A stretch of 64,000 bases of DNA from Rhizophagus clarus. Taxonomy: Eukaryota > Glomeromycota > Glomeromycetes > Glomerales > Glomeraceae. Below, piece after piece: positions 24,173 to 35,352 of this stretch. Under the pieces are notes generated by a model that saw only the letters and a list, made by a program, of their open reading frames with translations, was not told the origin of the DNA and did not search any database. Made by a program: the position numbers and the translations under genes. The stretch lies in the NCBI GenBank assembly GCA_015698045.1, contig BLAL01000011.1:1924501-1988500 (forward strand). The letters are read 5' to 3'. Each line of letters starts with the position of its first letter. The first letter of the stretch is position 1.

Positions 24173-24999
24173 CTTAATAAAAAGTATTTACAAAATACTA
24201 TATTGTAATTTCAATCTTTGAACTGCAAAGATGGATAATGTATTAATCTTAGAAAATTGATTAATTATTATTTGAGAATCAGTATAAATAGTAATCCTAT
24301 ACTTCTATCTAAACATAATAGTGTCATTATAATAGCTATTAACTTAGCCTTAATCACTGGGGGTTTCTCCTGTATCTGACATTGGAATATAGAATTAGTT
24401 TCTATAATTTTAAACACATTACCCATTCTAATACTAGTATCTGAATATCTTTTAAAAGATTCATCTGTATATATTGTTAAGGATGATTGACCTTTAACTG
24501 TATCTTATATGTTTATAAGTTGATTACGCAAGAATATAAGGTGAAAAAAATCTAACATACTTCTAACAGACGCTTCTTGTGAATTAGTAGTATTATATTT
24601 AATTCTATTTTCTATCATAGTTATGTATTCAAACACTAAAGAATCCAATATATACATATCTTGTATGGACTGCGCTTTAACATTGATAGTCTTTTCTTTA
24701 TTGATAAATAAAAGGCACCTATTATTAGCTATTTTCCTTTTACTTCTTGATTCACCTAATTAATACCAGTACTTGTACCGATGGAGAGATGGAATCATCA
24801 TTAATGTTATGTATCCAATGTTCTACTATAGGAGATTGATTATTAGATAATATACGATCAAAATGAGAAGAGTTCAGCTTGTCATTGTAAAAAGCTACCT
24901 ATTGCTTTTTTCTTAAACTTTTATCTGAAACCTTACTACCTTGTAAGTGATATTATCTGCTAATAATAAATTCTGATTTAATTTTTCTTGATATTGCAA

Positions 25000-27243
25000 T
25001 ATTTATTATACAATATTGTTCTATTCGTTTGTACCAATTTGGTTTACAACCCTTAGTACTAATACCTAATCAAATTTGCAAATCTAAATATGTAAGAAAA
25101 CATATTTTATCAGCAGCCATTATTTGACTTAAAAAATAAATATTGTGATATTGTAAATAATAATTTAATCTGTCTTTAAATAACAAATCTGGATTCAATA
25201 CTTGTGTAATAGGTAACTGTCCTCCTATTATTTTACGCTTCATATTAGATTGGCACGTGAGATTGTTATCATACATGATAGCTAAAGTACTGGCAATCAA
25301 ATTATATTTAATCTTTAAATCTTTTAAATAAATTTTCCACTCTGTCAAAATATTATTAACAGATAATGTTTCTTATTATAAACGTATGATACTTAATTTG
25401 GAGAGCGTACCAAGTAACCCTTTATTCTGAAGTTGATTATATAATCTAATAACTTGATGCTGAAGTTGTATAGTTGATATATCTTTGATTGCATATCCTA
25501 AACTTGAGTGAATCATACAATTTGGTATTATCATTATTAAGTTTTACTTTTTCTTGAATAGTATACGTGTGAGAATATTAAGAGTTGCCACTTGTTTGTT
25601 ATTCAAAATAATATGTTGTGATTTATATTCAATGCTTAGAATAATGACTGCGTTATAGATATATCTCATCATCTTATTTGTAAGCTGCTTATTTTTGATG
25701 TCTTATTATATCCTGTAATGATATTTTTACATTGATTAAATACCTATACTTTAGATAAGTTAAGATTCATTCAAGTACTTAAGATCTTGACTGATTCAAT
25801 TAAACGTATCAATTGAATTTCTTGAACATGAGATCCAAAATTCAATTTAATAGACTTATCTTTAAGAGCATTTATATCATTAGTCATTAACGCAAAATTT
25901 TCTGGATTGATCTGAATATTATTCAACTTATTAAACTTGTTTGCTATTTGTAATATATTTTCTAATTTATATGATATATCTGTTATTCACAAAACATCGT
26001 CCATATAAGCTTAAGAAGAAATCATAATTGTTTCTTTATCAGAATCTCTTAATTAAATATTTTTGACAATTGATTGATTTACTGTATAGCTTAATTGCAA
26101 TTTATTTATTTCACACAAAAGTGGGTTGTAGTAGATAGTCCAGAAAAGAGGTAAAATCACTTCACCCTGATCTATTCCTATAAGCGCTTTGTAAAATTGA
26201 GTTGTTCTTGTTGTTGTGATAACTGCCTTTCTACTATCAGAAAATAAATTAACAAATAGTTGAACAATTCTTTTAGAGATCTTAATTTTATTGAAAGTTA
26301 ACTCCAGCATTTTGATATCAACTCTATCATATGCTTTTGATAGGTCTTGAAATAATATCCATAAAGGTTTTTTCTTAACTTTAGCGTCTTCCATAATCAA
26401 ATTCATGATTCTAATGGGGACTTCAGTAGAATTGCCAGGTAGTGCTGCATGATTTCCTCCTTTCAGAATATTATTATTAGCGATAATATGAGAAAGTTTC
26501 TGAGTAACAATTTTAACTACTACCTTTTTCATGGTTTCTAGAAGTGTGATTGGCCTAGTTTTAGTAAGTTGATGTTCCTATTCCATAGTCTTAGGAAGGG
26601 GATAAAGCAATGCATCTCACCATTCAGCAGGAATATCACCTGTTATTAAACATAAATTAGCTAGTTGTAATGTGAATTTAAACATGTTTGGTCCCATATA
26701 TTATAATAATTTGTTGGAGATTTTAGAAGGACCTAACATTTTTTCTTTAGGAAGATCTATAATAACTTTATGTCATTCTTCTATAGTAATTTCTTGTATT
26801 AAATTAGTGTACCATCTTGGATTAATCCAATCTATAGGTTGATATTGTTATTGTTAACGGGGTTGTATTTGAATCTCATCAAATTTCTTACCAGCAGCGT
26901 TCTGAAAGTGGTTGGTAACTTCTTTGTCAATAACATCTGGGTCTAGACATAATTCCATTTGACTATTATTACTAATTAAAATCTTATCTAAAGTGATATG
27001 TTTTCTTTGACAGTTAAGTACTGAATTTATAACTCTTCTTTTGTGATCAGCTAATTCTTGACATTGTTTAGCAACAAAGAATTTAATTCTTTTTGTATTA
27101 TATTCTTCGTCCTTCTTTTTAAATCTAATGGTAACAATATTAAATAAATCTTTAATAAATTGTTTAAACTCTAAAATTGAAAGCATGAGAATATTGGATT
27201 TATCAATATTAAGTTTATATGATAAATCTGTAATAATCACCAA
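25000..27243 (-). pseudogene. LINE reverse transcriptase remnant
   Basis: Blocks at 27243-26854 (linker with KEVTNHF-like motif preceding RT) and 26532-26053 (LWILFQDLSKAYDRVD, then GIDQGEVILPLFWTIYYNPLL) are recognisable RT motifs; the AYMDD active-site box lies near 26010 just beyond a stop. Further minus-strand thumb-like sequence continues to about 25.07 kb. Multiple stop codons are present. Confidence 0.75.
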
Positions 27244-27453
27244 TTTGCTATTAATGTAATTATATCATTTACAATTATTAACATATGCAGGAAGTTTTTT
27301 CTGTGTCAATTGTAGCAAAATTTTTGATAGTTGACGCATCTTCTTTTTAAAATATACTATGGATTCAGGGAGTTGTTCTAAGAATGGGTTATCTTTCTTA
27401 TGTGGTAACTTGGTAGATGCTTGCTTGAAAATACTCTTGATTTTGTTCTAAAG

Positions 27454-28368
27454 TCAATTTAAAGATCTACTATCTGGCAAATACATAGATTCTTCTATTG
27501 GACATAATTCTTTCATTTGTGCAGTGAAAGCTTTCCATTCATCCTGTGTAATCACTTTGTAATTAATAATTGTATATATATTGTATCTTTTAGCTATAGC
27601 AACAGCTTTATTTCTAAATATATCATCATAACTAAAATATGCTGTCATGACTGAATGATCAGTAGAAACTATATGAGGTTTGTTAGTTGAAGCATAAATT
27701 AAATCAGGAATTGTTTTATAATTCACCCAAATAAAATCTATACGAGATTTAAAATCTTGATGATGCCATGTTGGTAAAGGATTCTTATGAAATAAACTAT
27801 TTGTATCTTTAAAATCATATTCCTTAAGTGTCGTGAAAATTGAATTCTTCCAAGAATGTTTATTACTTTTAATTTCTTGTTGATAATCATCATAGCTTGC
27901 ATTGAAATCTCCCATTATGATAATTCTAGTTTTATGTTTAATTTCTTTTTTTATGAGGTCTTTAATATGAGCATATAGTTCTGTAATTTCTTTCTTCATA
28001 GTATTATTAGCATAGTTATAGAGAACAATGATCGTGAATCTAATTTTTCCTTTAAGAAATAATGTAAGCGCTAACATATAGCTTTTAAATGTACGTTGTA
28101 GAGCTACGTACTTAGCATAACTGTTATCCATGATAATACCAACACCTTGTGAGTAATGATGTATATCTGTAGAAGACCACCATATTTTATTGTTTTTATG
28201 ATTTTTGTATAAATGTTGCCCTGTGTTAATTATAAGTTTAGTTTCAGTAACGCTTAAAATCTTAATGTCATTAATGTTCATAAAATTAATTAAATGTTTT
28301 TGCTTAATACTAGTGTTTAACCCTGATATATTTAAAGTCAAAATCTTAAAAGTGTTTTTAATATCCAT
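27454..28368 (-). CDS. LINE APE-type endonuclease domain (open frame, 304 aa)
   Basis: Open from ATG at 28366-28368. Motifs of the exonuclease-endonuclease-phosphatase fold are in order: FKILTLNISGLN, VTETKL (catalytic Glu), GVGIIMDN, IIIMGDFNASYDD (GDFN), SRIDFIWVN and STDHSVMTAYF (terminal DH catalytic pair). It is the N-terminal half of LINE ORF2, which nicks target DNA for reverse transcription. It remains open while the adjoining polymerase is broken, most likely by chance. Confidence 0.82.
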   Translation of the reverse strand: MDIKNTFKILTLNISGLNTSIKQKHLINFMNINDIKILSVTETKLIINTGQHLYKNHKNNKIWWSSTDIHHYSQGVGIIMDNSYAKYVALQRTFKSYMLALTLFLKGKIRFTIIVLYNYANNTMKKEITELYAHIKDLIKKEIKHKTRIIIMGDFNASYDDYQQEIKSNKHSWKNSIFTTLKEYDFKDTNSLFHKNPLPTWHHQDFKSRIDFIWVNYKTIPDLIYASTNKPHIVSTDHSVMTAYFSYDDIFRNKAVAIAKRYNIYTIINYKVITQDEWKAFTAQMKELCPIEESMYLPDSRSLN

Positions 28369-28599
28369 AATACCATCAGTAGATGATGAAATTATAGTAT
28401 GTTATGACATCATTGTTGATTATTAGGTAGTGGTAGATTTGCGCCTTGTTGTAACGAATAAGCATTGAATGGAGAAAATGAGCCTATTAATTGACCAAGT
28501 CGATTATTCATTATTTCTAATGAAGATCATGCATTATTTACTTTATCTTCAATTTCATCTATACGTTGAATTGTAGGGTTTTGATTATGTTCCATATCA

Positions 28600-30386
28600 T
28601 TATGATAAAAATCTTGCGAATTGGCTGATTTATCTTAAGAATTTTGCATGTTAATGTCTGATGATGATGTATTTGTTTGTGTTGAGAAGTTGGATAATTG
28701 AGGATTGGGAATCCTTACAATATCACTCACATTCTCTTCTGTTCTTACTTTTTTATTAAACGTGTTAATAAATGAGTCAGTGACTGGACTGAAATTAAGG
28801 TTAAGATCAGGTTTATTATTTAATTGATTTAACATATACATCTTGAAATTAACGATTTTATCATTAAACTTTTTCATGAGGTTGTTGAATTTGTTAAATT
28901 GCTGTTCAACTTTCTCAAGTCACGAATTTACATTAGAATCTACACTTTTATCTAATTTTTTTTCAAGATCATAAAGCCTTTGTTCAAATTGCTTAATACC
29001 TGGTGATTGAGGTATGTTGGGAGGGACATCCTTTAAAAATACATGATTAGACTTAGGATTGAATCCAGTTTTATTCTATCCTGATTGTTGCTTATTAGAA
29101 GATGGTAATTTTTGTGGATTAGGAGAAATTTTCAAGGATCGTTGAGTAACTTTTATAGTATAACTAGCAGGTAGAGTAGATTTTACCGAGAATTCAGTAT
29201 CCCAGTCATCTGCCCAATTTATATCATTAGGGATAAAATTATTCTTAGCAGAGGTAAAGATTGGTTTGAAACCAAACTTAGACTTTGGAGCCTCAACTTT
29301 ATATCTTTTGTATATATCTTAATAAGCTGTTTGTTGATCATAATGGCGTTTGAGTTGGCTATTTTCTGGACAAGTTCTGATTTTATGATTGATGGAGCCA
29401 TATACATGGCAAGTAGGTGCATTTTTTTCAGTAAAATGTAGTCTTTGTTATTGAAAGTAAAGTGATTTTTCTTTGCAGCATTCATATTATCGATACTATT
29501 AAAGTAAAACTAAGCAAAGCGTTCTTTTTCATAATTCTGAGAAAAGCAGTTTTTAGGAATAAATACAGCCTTGGCTCTTGTACACATTACAATTTCCAAA
29601 AGATCTTTTCCATTTGTCCCTTTAGGTAGATTGGTAAGTTTCAAAACATATTTAAAGCGGTGATTACATTCTTCTTTAGTGAGTGTACTGGGAAAAATTC
29701 TGAAAATCTTATTCAAAAATTTCATTAATCATTCTTCTTTTAAAGTATTTGTTAGATCTTTGTTAGTGAAGATGACTGCCACTTCATAGTATAAATTTTT
29801 AACTGCAAATTTGATCTTTTTCACCTAACTTAGTGATTATAGATGTTGCTCAAATAGGTCTTTTTCGATATCTAGTGAAACATCCCAGATTTTGATCTCA
29901 AATTCAGATTGCAGGTCAGGCTGATTTGTGTAAAAGATTCCATTTTACTGAATTTAGTTAGATTGTTGATCACGATGGTTTTTGCCATAACTTTATTGGC
30001 TGCATCTTCAGTTTCGCAAACAATTTTAATCATCTTTACGACTTTAATTGTAGTGGTTAAGAATATGCGTAACAGCCCAATTACATGGTAAAATATGTGA
30101 TTCTTTTTTTCTGTGTCGTTCTGGCCTGAAGCTAAGTCTAGAGGAAAGAAAAGGATAATTTTTTGAGACTTTTCTATTACTGTCCAGTATGGTTGTGTCT
30201 TATTTATCTCATGCTGCTGATTAGAGATAGCAGTGGTAGTTGTAGCAGTTTGAGCTTGTGCATAGATTGAAGCTTCAAGTCCAGCAGTAGTTTGTTGTTG
30301 CTAGTTTTTGAGAGTATCTTGACTTTCTGTAAAGACTGTAAGAGTGCCTCAGTATTAACGGAGTTTATATTTTCAACTCCTTCCAT
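28600..30386 (-). pseudogene. LINE ORF1 remnant (nucleic-acid-binding protein)
   Basis: Starts MEGVENINSVNTEALLQSLQ at 30386 and continues across several frames (for example QPYWTVIEKSQKIILFFPLD, about 30190-30130). Near 29.4 kb a zinc-knuckle-like CHVYGSINHKIRTC is seen: spacing is that of C-x2-C-x4-H-x4-C, but the second Cys is Tyr, a TGT-to-TAT change. A Gln/Asn-rich C-terminal part (28877-28635, KFNDKIVNFKMYMLNQ..) with coiled-coil character follows. Several stop codons and at least one shift. Confidence 0.65.
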
Positions 30387-30410
30387 TACTCTTCCTTTTT
30401 AACTACAAGA

Positions 30411-31433
30411 AAAGTAATAAAATATTATGTATAACAAGTGTGTTTGATAGTTTTAGTATGAAATTCTTATTGCCTAAATTGTGGCAAAAAGATCAGCAGG
30501 AAGAGTTTTTTGAAATTATTCTTATTATCTAGTTTTAAATATCATTATTTACTATTAAACATTCTTGAATATAAAAAAAATATTTTTTAAAATTTTTATA
30601 TTTAATTAATTCTCTCTATAGTCACACATTTAAAACAGTTTATATTTGGTGATTATAATGAGATGTAACTATAAGCAATAAAATCTTATAATTAAATCAG
30701 TAATTTTGGTCAGAATTATAAATTGTAATAATTTTGGTTAAATATTTACATCACAATAATTTTGTCAATATTATTCCAATTATTATGAATTTATAACCAT
30801 TAAATTTTTCTTGATAGGATGATTCCAACAAACTTATGATTATTAAAATCTGATTACTAAAACCTGTAATAATTAATACAGGTCGAAGGCTGCCAAATCA
30901 GGAATCATTTAGGCTATCTTATAGGGGTCTAGATGGTTCCCAATTTTTTTTAATTTATTTTATCAGGTATCTGATTGGTAACTTTAAAATGGTGTAAATC
31001 GAGTATATATAGGTTATCAATAGGATATCAATAGGATACCTATTCATTTGCAACTGGATATCAATAGGATTGGCCTATTGCTATCCAGTTTTTTTTAATT
31101 TACTTGATTGAATTGACCTATTGATATCTATTTTTCTTATCTGACAGATGTTATTTTTACTAATTATAACAATTTATATGTATGATTTACCAAAATGTAA
31201 TCAATAGGTTATGTCCGATTGCAAAAAAAATATTGTATAGACTTTCGATTGATTCCTAATTACTACATAATTTGTCAATTTTATTATAACCAATTTGTAT
31301 ACACACAATTAATTTTATTAATTTTATTCAATAATTGTATATGCAAAATTAATGCATAATTGCAAAATATGAAATTATTTTATATGCTACAAAATTAATA
31401 CTTTAAATATTCTATACATACTATCTAGTGATA
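30411..31433. repeat. AT-rich spacer with two dispersed repeats
   Basis: At about 30765-30875 is one diverged copy of the ~190-bp unit also found around 38.85-42.70 kb and 42.70-42.87 kb. At about 31010-31220 ATCAATAGG-type motifs recur at least eight times in both orientations (GGTTATCAATAGGATATCAA, CCTATTGATATC). No coding sequence seen. Confidence 0.55.
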
Positions 31434-33609
31434 TCAATATTCTAATCTATTCCATTCTGCATCTTCAGCTTCTTCAGTAGATCTTGATTTCTTTCTGCTT
31501 GAATGGTGTCTGGTATTAACTGGATCGTTGACATTGTCTTTATAATTCTCTACTGCCTTGGTTACAATCGATAATATTGATCTGTTGTATCTAGATTTAG
31601 TCTACTGAGATGCATTTAAGGGAGCAATATCTTCGTTTAGAGCATAACGAGAGTCGTCAAAGACTCTCTTTCGTCTTTTTTTATCTATTATTTGTTGATA
31701 AAATAGCACATCCAAATAGTCCCTTAAAAACATCCGCAACTAAAAACATACAACCGGTTTACCACATTAATTAATGTCATGTATAATTTATGACAAATTA
31801 TTTACTTACGCAATCGCTTCTCCACTCAATATCTCGTATTATGATACAAGTTTCATTTGAATCACCGTCTGGATCAACTTCAGATTCCTCTGAGCAGTGA
31901 TAGGACCAGGAAATCTTATAATAGAGGTCACTGTAGCACCTGGCACACTAGTAAAGTTGATTAAATTTTTGATATATTCAATTTTTAATGAAGCCAAAAT
32001 GTGTGGACTAACAATATCTGCTTAAGATTAGAGTTAAATTTGCCATTTATACACTCAATTTAAATTTTTATATATTCTGTGTAATACAAAAGGATGGTTC
32101 GCATAATTAATAAATTTTTTTAAAAGTGGTTCGCATTATTATAAAAATTTTTTCAGAAAATTTAATGATCTCAGTTAATATTAATTTTACAAGAATAATT
32201 TATGGTTCATTATATTTTTCAGACATTCCTGTGTAGGATTGTTAGACTTTTAAGTCAATTACTTATGCAAAATATTTTTAATTTGGGTAAACTCACCAAT
32301 TTACTATTGTCTGGTGACCTCTATTATTAGTTTTCCGGTCCTGCTGTGATACATGTTTCCCATCACAATGGGATTGAGCTCTGATTTCTTTAACTTTGAA
32401 ATAACTGGATCATTTAATAGTTGCAAATGTGCGATCATGTTCACTCACCTTGATCGTTTCTATCTTCATAATTTTAATATTAATTAGCTAAATATTTTAT
32501 AAACAAACTCAATTAATATAACAATAATATTACCTCGCTTCTGCGAAAATTTGCATGCTTCCTTCTTGTTTCCTTAGTTCGCTCGTGTTCAGCTTAATTT
32601 TTATTCAATAAATCTTCTCTCTGATGGCGGTGACATTAGTAGATCATTTCATATAGCACATTTTTACTAATCAGATATGCCTTAGTATCTAATACTTTGA
32701 ATAGGGTAGAAATGATCGTTTTATTACCAAATCCTTTTGCAATTTGAAAGTTATATTGATATTGAGTTGGCTGTTTGGAGGCATTCGTTTGGTATTCCAT
32801 TTTACTTCTCGCTAATAAATATTTATTTGCGTTAGCTATTATGTATTAAAATAAAATTCAGAATTAAACAATTTACTTATGCGCAAGTTTTCTTTCATAT
32901 TTTTTGGTAAATCTACCAAATGATGATAAGTTACTCTTCTAGAAGCATCTGAATTATGAATGATTGTTGATCTGCCAGTCCTTTCTGAACTTGCATTTGA
33001 ACAAGAAGTCAATCGTTATCATTTTTTTGCTTCTTCTTAGACTTTTTAGATTTCTTTTTACCATCCTTTTTCAGTTGAAATTTTTCTTCGTCATCCTCAT
33101 CGTTAGAATTCTTAGACTTTTTAGATTTCTTTTTACCATTTTTTTTGGTTGAAGCTCTTCTTCATCATCATCATCGTCAGAATTCTTAGATTTAGGCTTA
33201 GATTTCTTTTTACCATCCTTTTTTGGTTGAAGTTCTTCATCATTATTTCTATCATCAGAATTCCTAAAAATCTTGGATTTCTTTTTACTATTCTTTTTCA
33301 GTTAAAGCTCTTCTTCATCATCCTCATCGTTAAAATTCTTAGAAATCTTGGATTTCTTTTTACTATTCTTTTTCGGTTGAAGTTCTTCTTCACCACTTCC
33401 ATCATCAGAAGAAATGATCATGACTGGTTTGTTGAAAGATTTAACAGATAATGACGAACTAGTGATAACGTGACATTTGATACCAGATTCTAATATCTTT
33501 GATGATTGTTTACTTTCATCGTAATGCTTCAAACATTCTAGCAAATATGAATATCGATGGCTATCATTAGATAATTTTTCTTAAATGAAGAATTATTTGT
33601 TAGTTTGTT

Positions 33610-33865
33610 AAATAATTTCAAATTGTTACCAAAATAGACATTTAAGTAGTTAAATAGTTAGTTCGTTATCAAACAACAATATAAAAGTTAGTTTGTTATC
33701 AAACAACAATAAAAAAATAGTTAGTTCGTTATCAAACAACAATAAAAAAGTTAGTTTGTTATCAAACAATAATAAAAAGTAGTTAGTTTGTTATCAAATA
33801 ACAATAAAAAGTTAGTTCGTTCAGTTATCAAACAATAATAAAAAAGTTAAATAGTTAGTTTTGAA
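33610..33865. repeat. Tandem repeat inside probable intron of the SR-rich gene
   Basis: About seven copies of a ~38-bp unit around GTTAGTTTGTTATCAAACAA (itself with an inverted TTTGTTATCAAACAA), separated by CAATAAAAAA. Lies between the donor at about 33928 and the next coding block. Confidence 0.8.
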
Positions 33866-33949
33866 TTAAAAGTTTTCAAATTAGATCATCATACATACGG
33901 AATGTAGCTGATTGAAATGAAACTTACCAATTTTGTACTCCCATCTCAA

Positions 33950-34390
33950 TTCAGGCGATAGAACTAATCTGAATGGATCTTCTGTCCTACTTCTTTCTTT
34001 GCTACGCCTTCTCATCCTACTTTTGTCTTTACTACGCCCTTGTGTCTTACTTCTTTCTTTACTATGCTCTTGTGTCTTACTTCTTTCTTTACTGCGCCCT
34101 CTCATCTTACTTTTTTCTTTACTGCACCCTCTCGTCTTACTTCTTTCTTTACTGCGCTTTCTTGTCCTTCTTCTTTCTTTACTGCACCCTCTCGTCCTCC
34201 TTTTTTCTTTACTATGTCCTCTTGTTCTACTTCTTTCTTTACTATGCTCTCTCGTTCTACTTCTTTCTTTACTACGTCCTCTCGTTCTACTTTTTTCTTT
34301 ACTGCGCCCTCTCATCCTTCTTCTTTCTTTACTACTTCCTCTCATCCTATTTTTTTCTTTACTTTGCTCTTACGTCATACTCCTTTCTTC
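33950..34390 (-). repeat. 30-bp minisatellite encoding RS/RE decapeptides
   Basis: About 13-14 units with frequent ACTTCTTTCTTTACT on the plus strand (AGTAAAGAAAGAAGT on the coding strand). The 30-bp period keeps the minus-strand frame open for the decapeptide; other frames are open as a side effect. Confidence 0.85.
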
Positions 34391-34584
34391 AGAATGACTT
34401 ATGTTGCAACTGCTTCTAGTACGACTTACTGATTTATCAGATTTATCACTTTTAGAATTTTGAATCATAATAATTGAAAAAATTAACTAAAAAAGAATTT
34501 TTTCAAAAAGACCCTTTTTATGTCTATTTTTCGATCAGTTTAATTTTGTGTGATTATTTAGACTATTATTTTTACATAATCTGA

Positions 34585-35105
34585 ATGATAAAGCTAATAC
34601 TATACCAATTTTTTACTTAAGTTATAATAAATCTGAATGATTAAGTTAATACTATACCAATTTTTACTTAAGTTATAATAAATCCGAATAATAAAACTAA
34701 TACTATACCAATTTTTACTTAAGTTATAATAAATCCGAATGATTAAATTAATACTATACCAATTTTTTACTTAAGTTATAATAAATCCAAATGATTAAGC
34801 TAATACTATACCAATTTTTACTTAAGTTATAATAAATCCAAATGATAAAGCTAATACTATACCAATTTTTACTTAAGTTATAATAAATCTGAATGATTAA
34901 GTTAATACTATACCAATTTATTACTTAAGTTATAATAAATCTGAATGATTAAGCTAATACTATACCAAGTTTTACTTAAATCTTAGTAAATCTGAATGGT
35001 TAAACTAATACTATACCAAATTTTACTTAAATCTTAGTAAATCTGAATGGTTAAGCTAATAATATACTAATTTTTACTTAATAAATCCAAATGATTGAGC
35101 TAATA
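34585..35105. repeat. Satellite of ~60-bp units, about 9 copies
   Basis: Unit contains AATCTGAATGATTAAGCTAA followed by TACTATACCAATTTTTACTT and AAGTTATAAT. It sits between two divergent broken genes, i.e. in their promoter region. Confidence 0.88.
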
Positions 35106-35352
35106 CTACTATAACAAATTTTATACCGATTGTTTAAATTTAATTGGCTCATTTCATACGGCATTAAAAAAATTATCATCAATTCTGACATAGTATGTAT
35201 GATTAAAAATTGTATAATAAAATTAATTGATTATATTTAAAGAATTTTAATAAATTCTGATGTAATACAATGGTAAATTATTGAATTGATTATTATTTAT
35301 ATAAAAATATCGATTCTTGAATAAGAAATTGATATATTGCAATTGATAATAA

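Larger units (their letters stand above)
22969..30410 (-). mobile_element. Decayed LINE (non-LTR retrotransposon) with ORF1, APE endonuclease, reverse transcriptase and RNase H
   Basis: Read on the minus strand the order is ORF1 (from 30386) with zinc knuckle, endonuclease (27454-28368), reverse transcriptase (about 25.0-27.2 kb), RNase H (about 23.75-24.2 kb) and an A/TAA-rich 3' tail (T run 22969-22983 followed by ATT repeats on the plus strand). This is the usual arrangement for RNase H-bearing LINEs. Length about 7.4 kb is near full. ORF1 and the reverse transcriptase carry many stops and shifts, so it is inactive. The exact 5' end and target duplication were not resolved. Confidence 0.85.
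31434..34468 (-). pseudogene. Decayed SR/KE-repeat-rich multi-exon gene
   Basis: Starts MIQNSKSDKSDKSVSRTRSS at 34468, has an in-frame TAA after ERSMT, then about 13 copies of a decapeptide RGRSKERSRT (34380-33960), then FRLVLSPELRWEYKIG with a GTAAGT donor. Coding resumes at about 33585 (LSNDSHRYSYLLECLKHYDE) and enters degenerate repeats of EEELQPKKxSKKKSK plus DDxDDE (33420-33000). More coding-like blocks lie at about 32.98-32.88 kb, 32.81-32.53 kb, 31.98-31.80 kb and 31.74-31.43 kb (ending RKKSRSTEEAEDAEWNRLEY). Blocks are separated by plausible introns but interrupted by several stops. I do not recognise the family. The arginine-serine repeats resemble splicing-factor RS domains in composition only. 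It is divergent from the transposase remnant at 35.35 kb and might belong to the same transposon. Confidence 0.55.

Noticed and set aside
33933-34432. Several long plus-strand frames rich in Leu, Ser, Phe
   Set aside because: They are the complement and phase shifts of the 30-bp RS-coding repeat.
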